From Anas platyrhynchos (taxonomy: Eukaryota > Chordata > Aves > Anseriformes > Anatidae), in assembly GCF_047663525.1 (NCBI RefSeq), contig NC_092612.1, positions 901,501-965,500 on the forward strand: a stretch of DNA of 64,000 nucleotides, in the 5' to 3' direction. How positions within the stretch are numbered: the stretch's first letter is position 1; the number at the start of each line of letters is the position of its first letter. A program made the translations under genes and the position numbers. Below are positions 45,841 to 57,552 of the stretch, piece by piece. Under the pieces are notes generated by a model, which saw nothing but the letters and a program-made list of their open reading frames with translations, did no database searches and was not told the DNA's origin.

Positions 45841-48800
45841 TCACTGCCCCTCCTTCTCCTCCTTCTCCTCCTCCTCCGGGAGCTTCTTGCGGGTGAAGAA
45901 GCCGAGCTGGGGCCGAGAGGATGAGGATGGAGGGGATGAAGCAGCCCCCAGCCCGTCCTGCTGGGTGTGTGTCCCCCCCCCGTGCCCCCCCCCAAGGCTC
46001 TCACCCTCCACAGGCAGAAGATGATGAGCGCCAGCAGCAGCAGCCCCCCCAGGATGCTGCCCACCAGGATCCACAGGGAGATGGGCACCCGCTTGGCCTG
46101 GATGATCTCCAGCACCGTCTGCAGGAAAAAAAGAGCCCCGGGGAGCACCTGGGGGGGGGCACGGAGACCCCCCCCAGCCCCCTCCTCCTGGGGGTCCCCC
46201 AGCTCCTACCTCCCTCCGCCGCGCCGCCTCCCCCAGCACCAGCGCGCTGCCCCCCGGCACCCCCAGCGTGGCCGCGCTCACAATCCTCACACTCCGGAAT
46301 TTAGCCTGGAGAGAGGGCAAAAATTAAAGCGGGGGGGGCTCAAACCTCGTCCCCCCTGCTGGAGTTAAGGGGGGGGGTCCCAGCCCCGCACCGCTCGGAA
46401 GAAGTCGTTGTGGACGGCGCGCAGGACGTGGACGGAGACCTCGCCGCCGCGCTCCAGCCGCCCCAGGGCGCAGCTCAGCTCCTGGCACCAGGCGTTGCTG
46501 CAGTCCTGGGGGGGCAAAGAAACGATGTGGGGGGGCGAAGAGGCAATGTGGGAGGAGGAGAGGTGATGTAGGGGGGGGACACGCAGCCAGGACCCCCCCC
46601 AGATCCCCGTCCCAGCGCAGCTCACCAGCCTGTCCACGCGCAGCAGGTCCTCGGGGTGCACGGGGACCACCGGGGCTGGGCCCCCCCCTCGTGGCTCCTC
46701 GGCGGGGCCGTGAAGCTCGCACGTGGCCTGGATGGAGGGGACGGGGGGGGGCCGTGCTCAGCACCGTGGGGGGGGGGTTTGGGGGGCTCAGGACCCCCCC
46801 CCAAATCCAGCCGAGGACTCACGTTGTCGGCCAGGACGCGGGTGACGGAGAGGAAGGCGGCGCGGCGGTAGCCGAGGGCCGGCAGGGCCAGGCGCAGGGT
46901 GAGGTTGCGCAGGGGGTAGCAGCCCAGGTTTTGCACCTGGGGGAGAAAAGTGTGAGCCCCCCCAACCCCCCCTCGACCCCCCCATGCCACCCCCTTTTTC
47001 CTTAACCCCCCCCTTTTACCTTCACCGTGGTCTTAAATTCGGGCCCGGGGCCGTTGGGGAAGGTGCCGAGCGGGTGCACCTCGTAGCGGTGCAGGTTGGC
47101 CTCGCTGCCACGGTGGGGGGGGGAATGTGAAGAAAAGAGGGGTCGGATCCTGCCCCCCCCCCCTACCCCGAGCCCCCCCCGGAGCCCCCAGCCCATCCCG
47201 GTGCCCCCCCAGCCCCACCTGGAGAGGAAGAGGTCGGGCTCGTAGCGGATGGGAGCGGAGATTTGGACCCCGTTGTCCCGCGGCGTGGCCTCGGCGCTGT
47301 CGCTGGGGGGGGCAACAGGTCCGGGTGGGGTCTTGGAGAGGACCCCAGAGGGCCAGTTTTGTTTTTTTTTGGGGGGGGGGAACCATGAGGACCCCCCCAC
47401 CCCCTTTGCTCGCCCCCTGCCCCTACCTGCTGGCCTCCAGGCTGACCTCCGCTCGGCCGAGCAGCACGGAGCAGCTGAACTCAAACTCCAGCGTGAAGGA
47501 GACCTGGGGGGCAAGGGGGCTGTGAGGGTCCTGGGGGGGTCCTGGGGGGGTCCAAAAGGGGGGTCCCGGGGGGGTGGGGGGGTCCCTGCCCCCTACCTTG
47601 GCCATCGAGCGAAAAACGGGGTAGCCAACGCTGCAGAGCCGGCGGTGGCCCCCCAGCGCGGTGCACTCCAACTTCACCGGGTTTGTGTCCTGTGGGGGGG
47701 GAACACAGCACCAGGGGGGGGTCAGGCTGAGGATGTGGCAGCCGGGGGGGGGCACGAGGGGCACCGTGAGGCTGAGGGGTCCCTCCCCGTCCAGCCTGGG
47801 GGGGGTTTGGGGGGGGACACAAAGGGATCCCCAGCTCCCAAACAGGGTGAAGTGGGTCCCCGCGGCCACCCCGGGGGGGGCTTGGGAGGCAGAGGGTGGT
47901 CCCCAAGGGGGCTGAGCACCCCCAGATTTTTACCCGGGGGGGGTTTCTGGGGAGGGGGGGGCCTCACCTGGAGCACGAGGCTGGAGAAGAGCAGGTTGCT
48001 GGAGAAGCTCAGGAGCAGGCTGGCGTTGTAGGCGTTCTCGCCCTTGTTCTCCAGCACCGCGTCCAGCACCGCCTTCCTCCTGCCCTTGCGCAGGACGTGG
48101 GGGCTCTGCCTGCAGTACGGGGGGGGTTACGGCCCCGGGGGGGATTTTTTTGGGCCCCCCCCGTGCCCGTCCCCAGCCCCGTACCCATCCCCGGCGATGT
48201 CCATGGTGGCGCGCAGCACCAGGTCGGCGACGCACTCATCGTCCTCGCCGCAGTCCTTGAAGAAGGGGATCTGCAAGGGGACAGGGGGCTAGGAGCAAGG
48301 GGGGGGGCACAGATAGACCCCCCCGGGGTGGGGGGGGCACCCACCAGTTTGCGGATGGTGCTGGGGGATTCCTCATCCAGCACCGGGCCCTCGGGGTCAG
48401 CCAGCGCCAGGCGCACGGTGAAGCTGAGGGGCCGCAGGTAATCCGTGGTGTCCTGGGGGGGGGGGCGGAAAAAGGGGTCCCCGTCAGCCCACCCAGGTGG
48501 GGATTTGGGGCCGGGGGGGGGGGCAGGATAAAGGAGAAGGGGGGGGGATGCTGTGCTCACCAGGACGTGGAAGGGGAAGCGGAGGCAGCTCTGCCTGCCC
48601 AGCTCCAGCTCCGTGCGCCGCTGCAGCAGCCGCCGGGCGCCCGAGTCGAAGGCGGCGCGGGCCCCCCCACCCCGCTCCTCCAGGGACACGTTGTACTGCA
48701 GCTCTGAGAGGGGACGGGGGGGGGGGCAGAACCGGGGGGGCTGAGGGGCTGGGGAGGGGCTGGGGGTACCCCTGGGGTGAGCCGGGGACACCCTGGGGTG

Positions 48801-51800
48801 CTCCTGGGAGGCTTTGGGGTGCTCCAGGGTCCCATTGGGGTGATCTGGGGACATCCTGGGGGGCTCTGGGGATGCTCTGGGGGGCTCCTGGGATGCTTTG
48901 GGGGGCTCTGGGGATGCTCTGGGGGGCTCTGGGGACACCCTGGGGTGCTCCTGGGTCCCAGCTGGGTGCTCCAGGGAGGCTTTAGGGTGCTCCACAGTCC
49001 CAGTGGGGTGCTCTGGGACACCCTAGGGTGCTCCACAGACACCCTGGGGTGCTCCAGGGTCCCAGTGGGGTTCCCCAGGGACTCCCTGGGGTGCTCTGGG
49101 GACACTTTGGGGTGCCCTGAGGTCCAATTGGGGTGCTCTGGGACACCCTAGGGTGCTCCAGGGACTCCCTGGGGTGCTCTGGGGACACCCTGGGGTGCTC
49201 TAGGGTCCCAGTGGGGTGCTCCAGGGTCCCATTAGGGAACCCTCCCGGCCCCCCTGGTGCCAGGAGCCCCGTGTGTACCCCCCCAGCCCCCCCAGGCTCT
49301 CACCGATGTCCCGGTCCCGCTGTCCCGGTGCCCGGCTGCTGGCTCGGAAGCAGACCCTGGCCCTCAGGCAGACGGCGCCGCCGCCCCCCCGCCGGCAATT
49401 CCTCCGCGTCACGCTGATGGCCGGGGGCTCCACCGACACCGTGGTGGCCACCCCCACGATCTGCCGCGAGCTGGCAAAACCCCGGGGGGGGGGGACACAC
49501 AGGACATCAGTGTCCCCCCCCTTCCATCCCACCGAGGTGCTCCCGGGACCCTCCCCGTGCCTTGGAGCCCCCGAGGGGAAACTGAGGCACGGAGCAGGCG
49601 GTGCCCACCCAGGAGAGACCCCCCCAGCACATGGTGGGGAGGGTTGGGGGGTCCCAGGAGTGCCCCCCCCCAGCCCCAGGGCTCATGGGGGGGGTTTGGG
49701 GAGGGTTTTTGGGGGGGGGTCCCAGGAGTGCCCCCAGGGCTCACCGCAGCAGCACGGCCGCCCCCTGCGCCCCCACGGCCAGGTCCAGCAGCCCGTCGCC
49801 GTCCAGGTCGAGGCGGGCGTCGAGGCTGCGCCCGAAATATCGCAGCCGCCCCCCCCCGCCCAACGCCGCCGCCTCGATGCGCTGCGGGGAGAGGCGAGAG
49901 CAGCCCCAGCGGTGGCTTCTCCGCTGGCTCGTATAGGGTTGTGCCGGCACCGCGGCGGCATCGGGGAGAGGTTTTGGGGAGGGGGGACCCCCAAATTGAG
50001 CCCAGGCATGGATAGAGCCCCCCCCTCGCACCCCCTCCCAAATTTCTCACCTGCTTGTAGCGGGGCAGGAGGGTGCCGGGGGCGCCGTGGTAGACGTAGA
50101 CGGCGCCGCGGTGGCCGTCCTCCAGGGGGGCCCCCACCAGGGCGTCGTTGAAGCCGTCGTGGTTGAGGTCGGGGACGGAGGCCAGGGCGTAGCCGAAGCG
50201 GGCGTCCTGCGGCCTCTGCTCCGCCTGCAGCGTCCCCGCGGGGGCCAGCAGCTTCTGGGGGGGGGGGCACGGGGGGGTTCTTGGTACCCCAAAGTGCTGG
50301 GGGGGTCGTCAAGGGGTTGGGATGGGGAAGGGGAGGGGATGGGGATGGCCAGGGGGCTGTGTGGGGGTGTCCTCCCCCCCCAATACGCACACCCTGAGCC
50401 TACTGCGTGCCCCCCCCCAGCCCAAAGCACCCCCTCCAGCCCTGCCGTGCCCCCCCCATCCCATTACGCCCCCAATCTCCCTCACATCCCCTCCCCAACC
50501 CCAACCAAGCCCCCCCAACCCCCCCATTTCCCCCCCCATTCCCCTACCCCTCTCCTTTCCCCCCATTTCCCCCAACCCCTCCACACCCCTTGGCCCCCTC
50601 CTACCCCCCAAACCCCTTCACCCCCCAACCCCACTGCACATCCCGACCCTCCCAGCGCCCCCCCCTCACCTGCCCCACTCTGTAGACGTACACCCGCCCC
50701 GTCTCCCTGCTCTGCCCCCCCAGGAACATGGGGGCGGCCACCAGCAGCACGTCGCTGACCCCGTCCCCGTCCACGTCCAGGGCGCACACCTCGCTGCCGA
50801 AGTAGGAGCCGATCTTTTTTTTTGGGGGGGATGGAGGAAGAAGGGGGGGGCAACGGGGCCACAATTCAGGACGGAGCCCGGTGCCGGTGCCCCCCCACAA
50901 CCCCCCCCCCACACCCTGTTAGCCCCTAACCTGCTCGCCCAGCAGCGCCTGGGCCACCGTCACCGTCCCCGTGGCGCCCATCTGGAAGACGATCACCTTG
51001 CCCCGGTGCTGGAAGCGGGGGGCCCCCGCCACAAACAGGCGCTGCCCCCCGGGGAGACGGAGCGAGGAGACGGAGTAACCTTGGGGGGGGGGGGGAGAGC
51101 CCTGCTGGTGGCCCCCTCCAGGCAGCCAAAAAGCCCCTTGGGGGGGGGGGTTCGTCCCCGCGGCACCGTGCGCCCCTTGGTGAGTTTGGGGCACGGCCAC
51201 GGTGCTGAGCCTGCACCCATGGGTGCTGAGCGGCCCCAGGACCCCAAGAAGCCTCTGGGTGCTGAGCCCCCCCCCCCATTTGGCACCCAGAAGCCCCAGT
51301 TAACCCCACATCCTCAGGGTAATGGATGCACCCCCCCAGATCACCCCACGCCGGGGGCGCACGGAGCACCTTTGGGTGCCAAACCTCCCCGTTTTCCCCT
51401 CCACCCCCAGGGTGCTGAGCGACCCTCGGGTGCTGCGGCTCCCCCGCTTCCCCCAGGAGCATCCCCGCTCCGTCCCAGACCCCGGGGCACGGCGCACCCC
51501 CGGGGACCCCCCCCCCCGGTACCCAAATACGCCGCGTGGTTCTTCAGCTCCAGCGGGAACTCCGGCTCGAAGGCTTCCCGGGGGGGCACGAGGCGGCCGC
51601 GGCGGCTCTCCTCCAGCACGGCCCCGTCCCAGTCGTAGGCACCCACGGCCCCAAAAAGGATCCCGTCCTGGGAAGAGGGGGGCACACCCGTGGGGGTGGG
51701 CGCGATGCCAGCCGTGCGTCACCCTCACGGGGCTCCCGGTGCGTCCCCGTTCCCCAAAATCACCCCAAAATAACCCCAAAATGACCCAGCCCGGGACACT

Positions 51801-54800
51801 CAGCCTCAAGCGGGGAGGCTGACGCACGGCTGAGGATTATTTTCCACTTCTGCAGAGAGCCCCCAGGCTGGATCCCTTCCCCTCTGTCCCCCCCCCACAC
51901 CAAAACTCTGCCGGGGCCGCATCCTGCCCGTGCCGCGCGGCGCAGCCTCACCTCCAGAAGGTGGATGGAGAACCCGATCTGCGACATCTCCAGCTCGAAG
52001 GAGCTCTCGTTGTTCCCGTGGGTGCCTGGGGGGGCAGGGGGGAGGTTTTTCCTCCTCGATACCCACGCGTGGGTTCATCCCGATGGGCTGAGGGTGCCCC
52101 GTGCGCCCCCACGCAGCGCCACGGGGGCCGGTTTCGGGGTCACGGCACCTTCCAGGCTGAAGATGCGGTCGCCCAGGGCATCCACGATGTCGTTGAGGGC
52201 GGCCTCGTCGGTGACGTTGAAGAAATATTTCTCGTCCGGGTCGCTGGCGATGTACTTGATCTCGCGGATGAAGTCCTCGGGGTCCTGCTGGCGGCGCAGG
52301 TAATGCCCCAGCACCTGCGGAGAGGGCTCCGGCCTCAGCCTGGGGCCGCATCCTGCCCCCCCTGATGATGATGATGAGGATGAGGAGGAGGAGGAGGAAG
52401 GGATCGGGTCCCTCCCCGCAGCCCGGCGATGAGGGTGGGACGGGGAAACGGCGGCGGGGGGCTCACGGCGATGGCGTAGCGCGTGATGTTGCGCCTCTCG
52501 CACTCCCGCAGCGCCTCGGGCAGCTCGTCCCCATCGTGCGACTCGCCGTCCGTCACCACGATCAGCAGCCTGGTGGCGTCCTCCCGGCCACCCCGCTCGG
52601 GGCTGAAGGCTTCGGTGCTGCCAAACGGGGTGGGAGGTGTGAGCTGGGGGGGTCCCCATCCCGATCCCGACCCCGACCCCGATCCCGATCCTAATCCCGG
52701 TGCCCACCAGGCCTGGTGGATGGCGAAGGCGGTGCGCGTCTCGCGGCCCTCCTGCCGGCTGATGTTCCTGGCCGCCTCCACCACCTCCTCCGCCGTGCGG
52801 TGCTGCCCCAGCGTCCACTCGTGCACCGCGTGCTCCCCGTACTGCAGCACCCCCACCTGCCGTGGGGCACGGGGTCAGCGGGCGCAGCCAGCCCCGGGCC
52901 CCCAAAAACGTCCCCAGTGCCCCCCAAACGCAGCCCCAGGTGCCCGGTGCCCTGCAGTTTGGGGACATCCAGCCACGCTTTGATGATTTAAGCCTGAGAG
53001 CACAGGAGGTGTCCCCCCCCACACATCACCCCTCCCGGGGCTGAGTCAGCCCCGGCTCCGGCCGCATCCTGCTCTCCGTGTCACGGATGTGGGCACCCGC
53101 AGCCCCTGGGGATGTCCCCATCCTGCACGGGGCAGGAACCCCCCAGGATGTGTCTCCTGTTCCCCCCACCCTGCCCAAGGCCAGCTCGGGGCTTCGGCAT
53201 CGCCCTGGGGTGCTGGGGGCACCCTGGGGACAACGGTGGCATCACCCCAGGGGTGACATCCCCCGGGGACCCTCGTGTCACCTGGATCTGTCCCGGCCCG
53301 ATGAAGAACTTGCTGAGGATGTTGCTGAGGAAGTTCTGCACCTCGTACCAGGGGTAGATGCTGTTGGAGCCGTCGAGGACGATGACGATGTCCATGTAGG
53401 TGGAGCAGCCTGCGGGGGGGGGGACGGACAGACGGACACGGCTGGGGTCGGGCTGGCATGGCACGGTGTGACACGGCACGGCACGGCGTGACACGGCATG
53501 GCACGACACAGCACGGTGTGACATGGCATGGTGTGTGGAATGACATGGTGTGACATGGCACGACATGGTGCAACACGGCACTGTGTGACACGGCATGGCG
53601 TGACATGGCACGGTGTGTGGCATGGCATGGCATGGCGTGACATGGCATGGTGTGACATGGCACAACATCTTGTGACATGGCATGGTGTGACACCGCACAG
53701 CACAGTGACATGGCACAGTGTGGCATGACATGGCGTGACACGACGCAGCATAGCATGGCACGATGTGACACAGCATGGTGTGACATGGCACAGCGTGACA
53801 CGGCATGGCACAGCGTGACATGGCACAGCACGGTGTGACATGGCACGGTGTGACGCAGCACGGTGTGACATGGCATGGCACAGTGTGACACAGCATGGCA
53901 CGGCGTGGCATGATGGCACAGCATGGTGTGACATCGCATGGCGTGACACGGCATGACACAGCATGACACCGCGTGGCACGTCCCGGTGCCAGCCCCCACG
54001 GGTGCCCCCCACTCACGCTGCGCCGTGGGCGCGATGGTTTCCACAGGCCGCAGGTCGCCGTCCACGCGGGCGCAGACGCCGGTGCTGAAGACGGAGGTGC
54101 CGCACTCCTGGGACCACAGCGGGGCGCAGGCCTGGAGGGGGGGGCACGCCGAGCATGACGGGGGGGGGCACGCCGAGCCCCCCCCCACCCCCCCCCACCC
54201 CTGGGTGCCCCCACGCTCACCACGAAGCCGCCGTCCTTGCTGTCCAGCAGCGTCATCCCCAGGTGCATGTTGCGGCTGGGCAGGGGGGAGCTCTGCAGGG
54301 CTGCGGTGCCTGGTGGGGGGAACCCCAAAAAAAAAAAAAAAAATCAAACAGCGACCCCCGGACCCCCCCCTCATGACCCCCCCTCAACCCTTCCCGGCCC
54401 TTGGTGGTACCGAGGTTGGCTTTGTCACACGTGGCGTTGGGCGAGCCCACGTGGCACTTGTAGACGTCCCCGCGGCGGTCACCCTCCGGGCCGTCCCAGG
54501 GGGCCCCCACCAGCAGCCTGCAGGGATGGGAGACATCGAGGGGGGGGGGACAACACCAACACCCCCCCCTCCCTGCCCCAACAGCACCCATGGGCTCTGG
54601 GGGCGATGCTTTGAGGTCACCCAGCTCCGGGGCACAGCTCCAGAGCCCCCCAGGGGCATCCGCTCGCTGTGCCCGGACCCCCCCACACCACTCCTGTCCC
54701 CCCCCCCCCGGGGCTGCCAGCGGCTTCCGTCCGTCTGTCCTGCCCCAGATCCCTCCGTCTGCCCTTTGATCGGCGGCCAGGCGTGCGTGGCCCCCCCCGG

Positions 54801-56877
54801 GGCCAAGCAATTTTCGCCTCCCTCCAGCTGCCCCCGGCCAAAACACAAAAGCATGGCTTAAAAACGGATTTTTTTGGGGAAAAACAGCGAGGGCAGCTCC
54901 CCCTCCCTGCCTCAGTTTCCCCTCCCCACGGCGCTCCCACCGTGCGCCCCCCCCCCCACGCCCATTTCTGGGCTTTTTTTGGGGCCACACGACCCCAAAT
55001 CTCGACGGTTTCTCCTTCCCTTAGGGACGCACGACCCCATCTGCACCCAAAACCGGGGGTGAAACCCACCCAAGGGGGGGGTCCCGGTGTCACAGGGGGG
55101 GGGGCCACTCACCACCGGTCCCCGCCGGCCACCCGCTGCAGCACCTTGTACCCAAACTGGGCCTCGGGGGGGCCGTGGAAGAATTGGGGGCTGCTCACGT
55201 CGATGTTGAAGGCCCCGCACGGCCCTGGGGAGACGGCGAGAATTGGGTGGGGGGCACCCACAGCCCCCCCCCACCAACCCCCCCCCCCACACTTCATTTT
55301 GGGCCGCAACCCCGCAATTAGGCAGGGCGATGCCCCCCCTGCGCCTTTGGGGCACTGGTAATTAAATGGGAGGGAGCGGGGCCGGGTGGGATCGGCCGCA
55401 GGCCCTGGCCCCGAGCCCAGACAGCAGGCCCGAAGCCTTCCTGCCCGCCGCCCCCGCTCCCCGTCTGGGTGAAAAAGGGCAGGAAAAGGGAGCGAGGACG
55501 GCCCGGGGGGGGGGAACAGCGTGGCTGGGGGTGCGGGATGGAGAGCGGGAAGGGGAGCTCAGCACCCCGTGTGGCTCCGAGGACCCCAAAAACAGCACCC
55601 AGTGCCCTGTGGGGAGCAGCCGGCACCCCGCAGGTGGCTCTGAGAACCCCAAATCCAGCCCTGAGCACCCCAAAACCAGCCCCATGTACCCCAAGTGCAG
55701 CCCCGAGCACCCCAAAAATGGCCCCAAGTACCCCAAATCCAGCCCCAAGCACCCCACAGGTGCCTCTGAACACCCCAAAGGTGGCCCCAAGTACCTGAAA
55801 TGCAGCCCTGAGCACCCCAAAAATGGCCCCATGTACCCCAAATCCAGCCCCAAGCACCCCAAATGTGGCCCCACGTACCCCAAATACAGCCCTGAACACC
55901 TCAAAAACGGCCCCATGTACCCCAAACCCAGCCCCAAGCACCCCAAATCCAGCCCCAAACACCCCAAATCCAGCCCCGAGCACCCCTGGAGGCTGCCGGG
56001 TGGACAGGGCGAAGCGGGACGATGCCTTTTGGGGACAAACAGAAGCTTTCTGTTTGTGTGTTTTCTTTTTTTTTCTTTTTTCTTAATCCAAACTTAAAAC
56101 ACGTCCAGATGTGACGGAGCTGGGCTGCCCCCGTCGCGGACGGAGCTGCCAACCCCCCCCACCCCCCCGTCTTCCAAGCGGAAAAGAAAAACCCTTTTTT
56201 GTCTCTTTTTTTCCCTGAAATTGGGATATTTTCCATAGACGGCTTCCTTTAGTTCCTCTCTGTGGGGTTTGGGTTCCTTCCACACCGACCCCATCCTGGG
56301 ACACGGGGCAGGATCCTGGGGGGGGGGTCTTTGGGGTCCCTTCCCAACAGGGGAAAGCCAGAAATAACTCACGGAGGGGGGATAAGGAGGAAAAAAAAAA
56401 GGGTGTTTTTCCCCCAAAAGCCATGCTGGGGGTCCTCCAGGTGGCATCGCCACCTCCCCGGGTGCTGGGTTAATTGGGAGCTCGAGGTTAATGGGTGGCC
56501 CCGAGGTTAATTAGTGGCTCGAGGTTGGTTAATGGGTGCCTCGGTTCGGGACGGGCGCCCCGTGCCCACCCCACAGAGCCCCCATTTCCCCCCCTTCCTT
56601 ATGGGATTTCCCCTCGGGCACCCCAATCCTTTGGGACACCCCACACCCCACGAGACCCCACACTCCAGGAGACCACAACCCAAAAAGAACCACCCCAAAA
56701 ACCCCCAAATCCACCCCAAAACCCTTTCCCCGACACCTCAGCATCCCCAAAAAGGAGCCGGGTGGCTCCGAGGCACCCCAAAACCCCCCAGGCTGGGGGG
56801 CTGCGGGGGGGGCTTCGGGCATTACCTGGGAGCAGCAGCAGCAGCAGCGGGGGCAGCAGGCGCAGGGACCCCCCCAT
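45841..56877 (-). CDS. ITGA10: ITGA10, collagen-binding integrin alpha-10
   Basis: Cell-surface collagen receptor of cartilage, pairing with integrin beta-1. Thirty exons in transcription order: 56877-56826, 55224-55113, 54517-54411, 54309-54221, 54131-54017, 53409-53282, 52856-52708, 52617-52467, 52314-52149, 52025-51952, 51667-51523, 51079-50931, 50813-50670, 50254-50051, 49881-49745, 49470-49304, 48703-48561, 48452-48345, 48270-48185, 48109-47968, 47689-47597, 47503-47427, 47302-47219, 47104-47020, 46936-46823, 46727-46626, 46505-46392, 46305-46210, 46118-46005, 45906-45841. Phases join to 1170 aa (human 1167). Features: Leu-rich signal peptide; I domain from about residue 159 with MIDAS DGSNS; Ca-binding [27 protein letters not shown]; membrane segment [20 protein letters not shown]; tail [20 protein letters not shown], whose GFFTR form and acidic end favour ITGA10 over ITGA11. 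Confidence 0.96.
48770..49260. repeat. GGGGTGCTC(C/T)GGG array in ITGA10 intron 16
   Basis: Units such as TGGGGTGCTCCAGGGTCCCA and GGGGACACCCTGGGGTGCTC in imperfect tandem, period roughly 30 bases. Confidence 0.8.
53440..53990. repeat. GTGTGACATGGCACG array in ITGA10 intron 5
   Basis: About 550 bases of imperfect TGACATGGCATGG(T/C)G and TGACACGGCACGG units. It is the least G-run-rich of the minisatellites. Long Cys/His frames through it are artefacts. Confidence 0.9.
55570..55995. repeat. AGCCCCAAGCACCCCAAA array in ITGA10 intron 1
   Basis: Units of about 21-42 bases with CCCCAAATCCAGCCCC and CCCCAAAAATGGCCCCA(A/T)GTA parts fill much of the 1.6 kb first intron. Confidence 0.85.
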
Positions 56878-57552
56878 GGCCCCAACCGCTCGCCGCCGGA
56901 GCAGCTCAAAGGTGACTCTGTCTCCGGCTGGGCACGCACCGATTTTTTTTATTTTTTTTTCCTCTTTTTTTTTTTTTTTTTAAATATATTTTTTTTTCCT
57001 CCTCCTTCATCTTGGAGACGTCGCAATTGGCTGCTAAAAATAAACAGCCGGGCGGCGTTGTGATTTTTTTTTTCTTTTTTTTTTTTTTTTTTAGGCGGAC
57101 GGAGTTAGGGGGAAAAAAAAAAAGAAAAAAAAAAAAAAAAGAAATTGATGCAAAATTGGAGAAATCACCAAAAAAAAAAAAAGGGGGGGGAGAGGAAAGA
57201 AGGGGGCGATGGGTTGCCCATCGGGGCAGGGATCCTCGAGCAGGTTTGTCCCGTAAGGGGGGGTGACACCGTGCCCCCTCCCCACTCCACCCCCACCCCA
57301 AAAGGACAGGATCGGGCCCCCCCCGGGCGCAGGGGACACCAAGGGACGGGGCCACTCCTGGACGCTGTCTCCATCTCCTGCCCCACTGCGAGCCTCTGGG
57401 GACCTCGGCGCCCCCTTCCCCTCCTGCCCCCACTTGGGGAAACCGAGGCAGGGGCTGCTCCAGCCCCCCAGGGTGCCCGAAAAGGGGGGGAGGACACCCC
57501 AAAAACCATCCCCGGAGCCATCTCAGGGTGGGACACGGTGCTTGGGCAACAG
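56878..57552 (-). other. ITGA10 promoter and 3' region of the Toll-like receptor gene
   Basis: Only 675 bases separate the receptor stop from the ITGA10 ATG on the same strand. It contains long T runs (56942-56996, 57062-57092) and A runs (57112-57140, 57170-57182). A minus-strand AATAAA at 56948-56953 in an A-rich tract is a weak poly(A) candidate. The ITGA10 promoter must overlap or closely follow the receptor 3' UTR. Confidence 0.5.

Noticed and set aside
53440-53990. Cys/His-rich frames as a zinc-finger-like gene
   Set aside because: They come from the TGACATGGCACGG tandem array in an ITGA10 intron and lack any spacing pattern of zinc fingers.
45841-56877. ITGA11 or ITGA1/2 instead of ITGA10
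   Set aside because: The [12 protein letters not shown] tail, the 1170-aa length and the PEX11B neighbourhood fit ITGA10.
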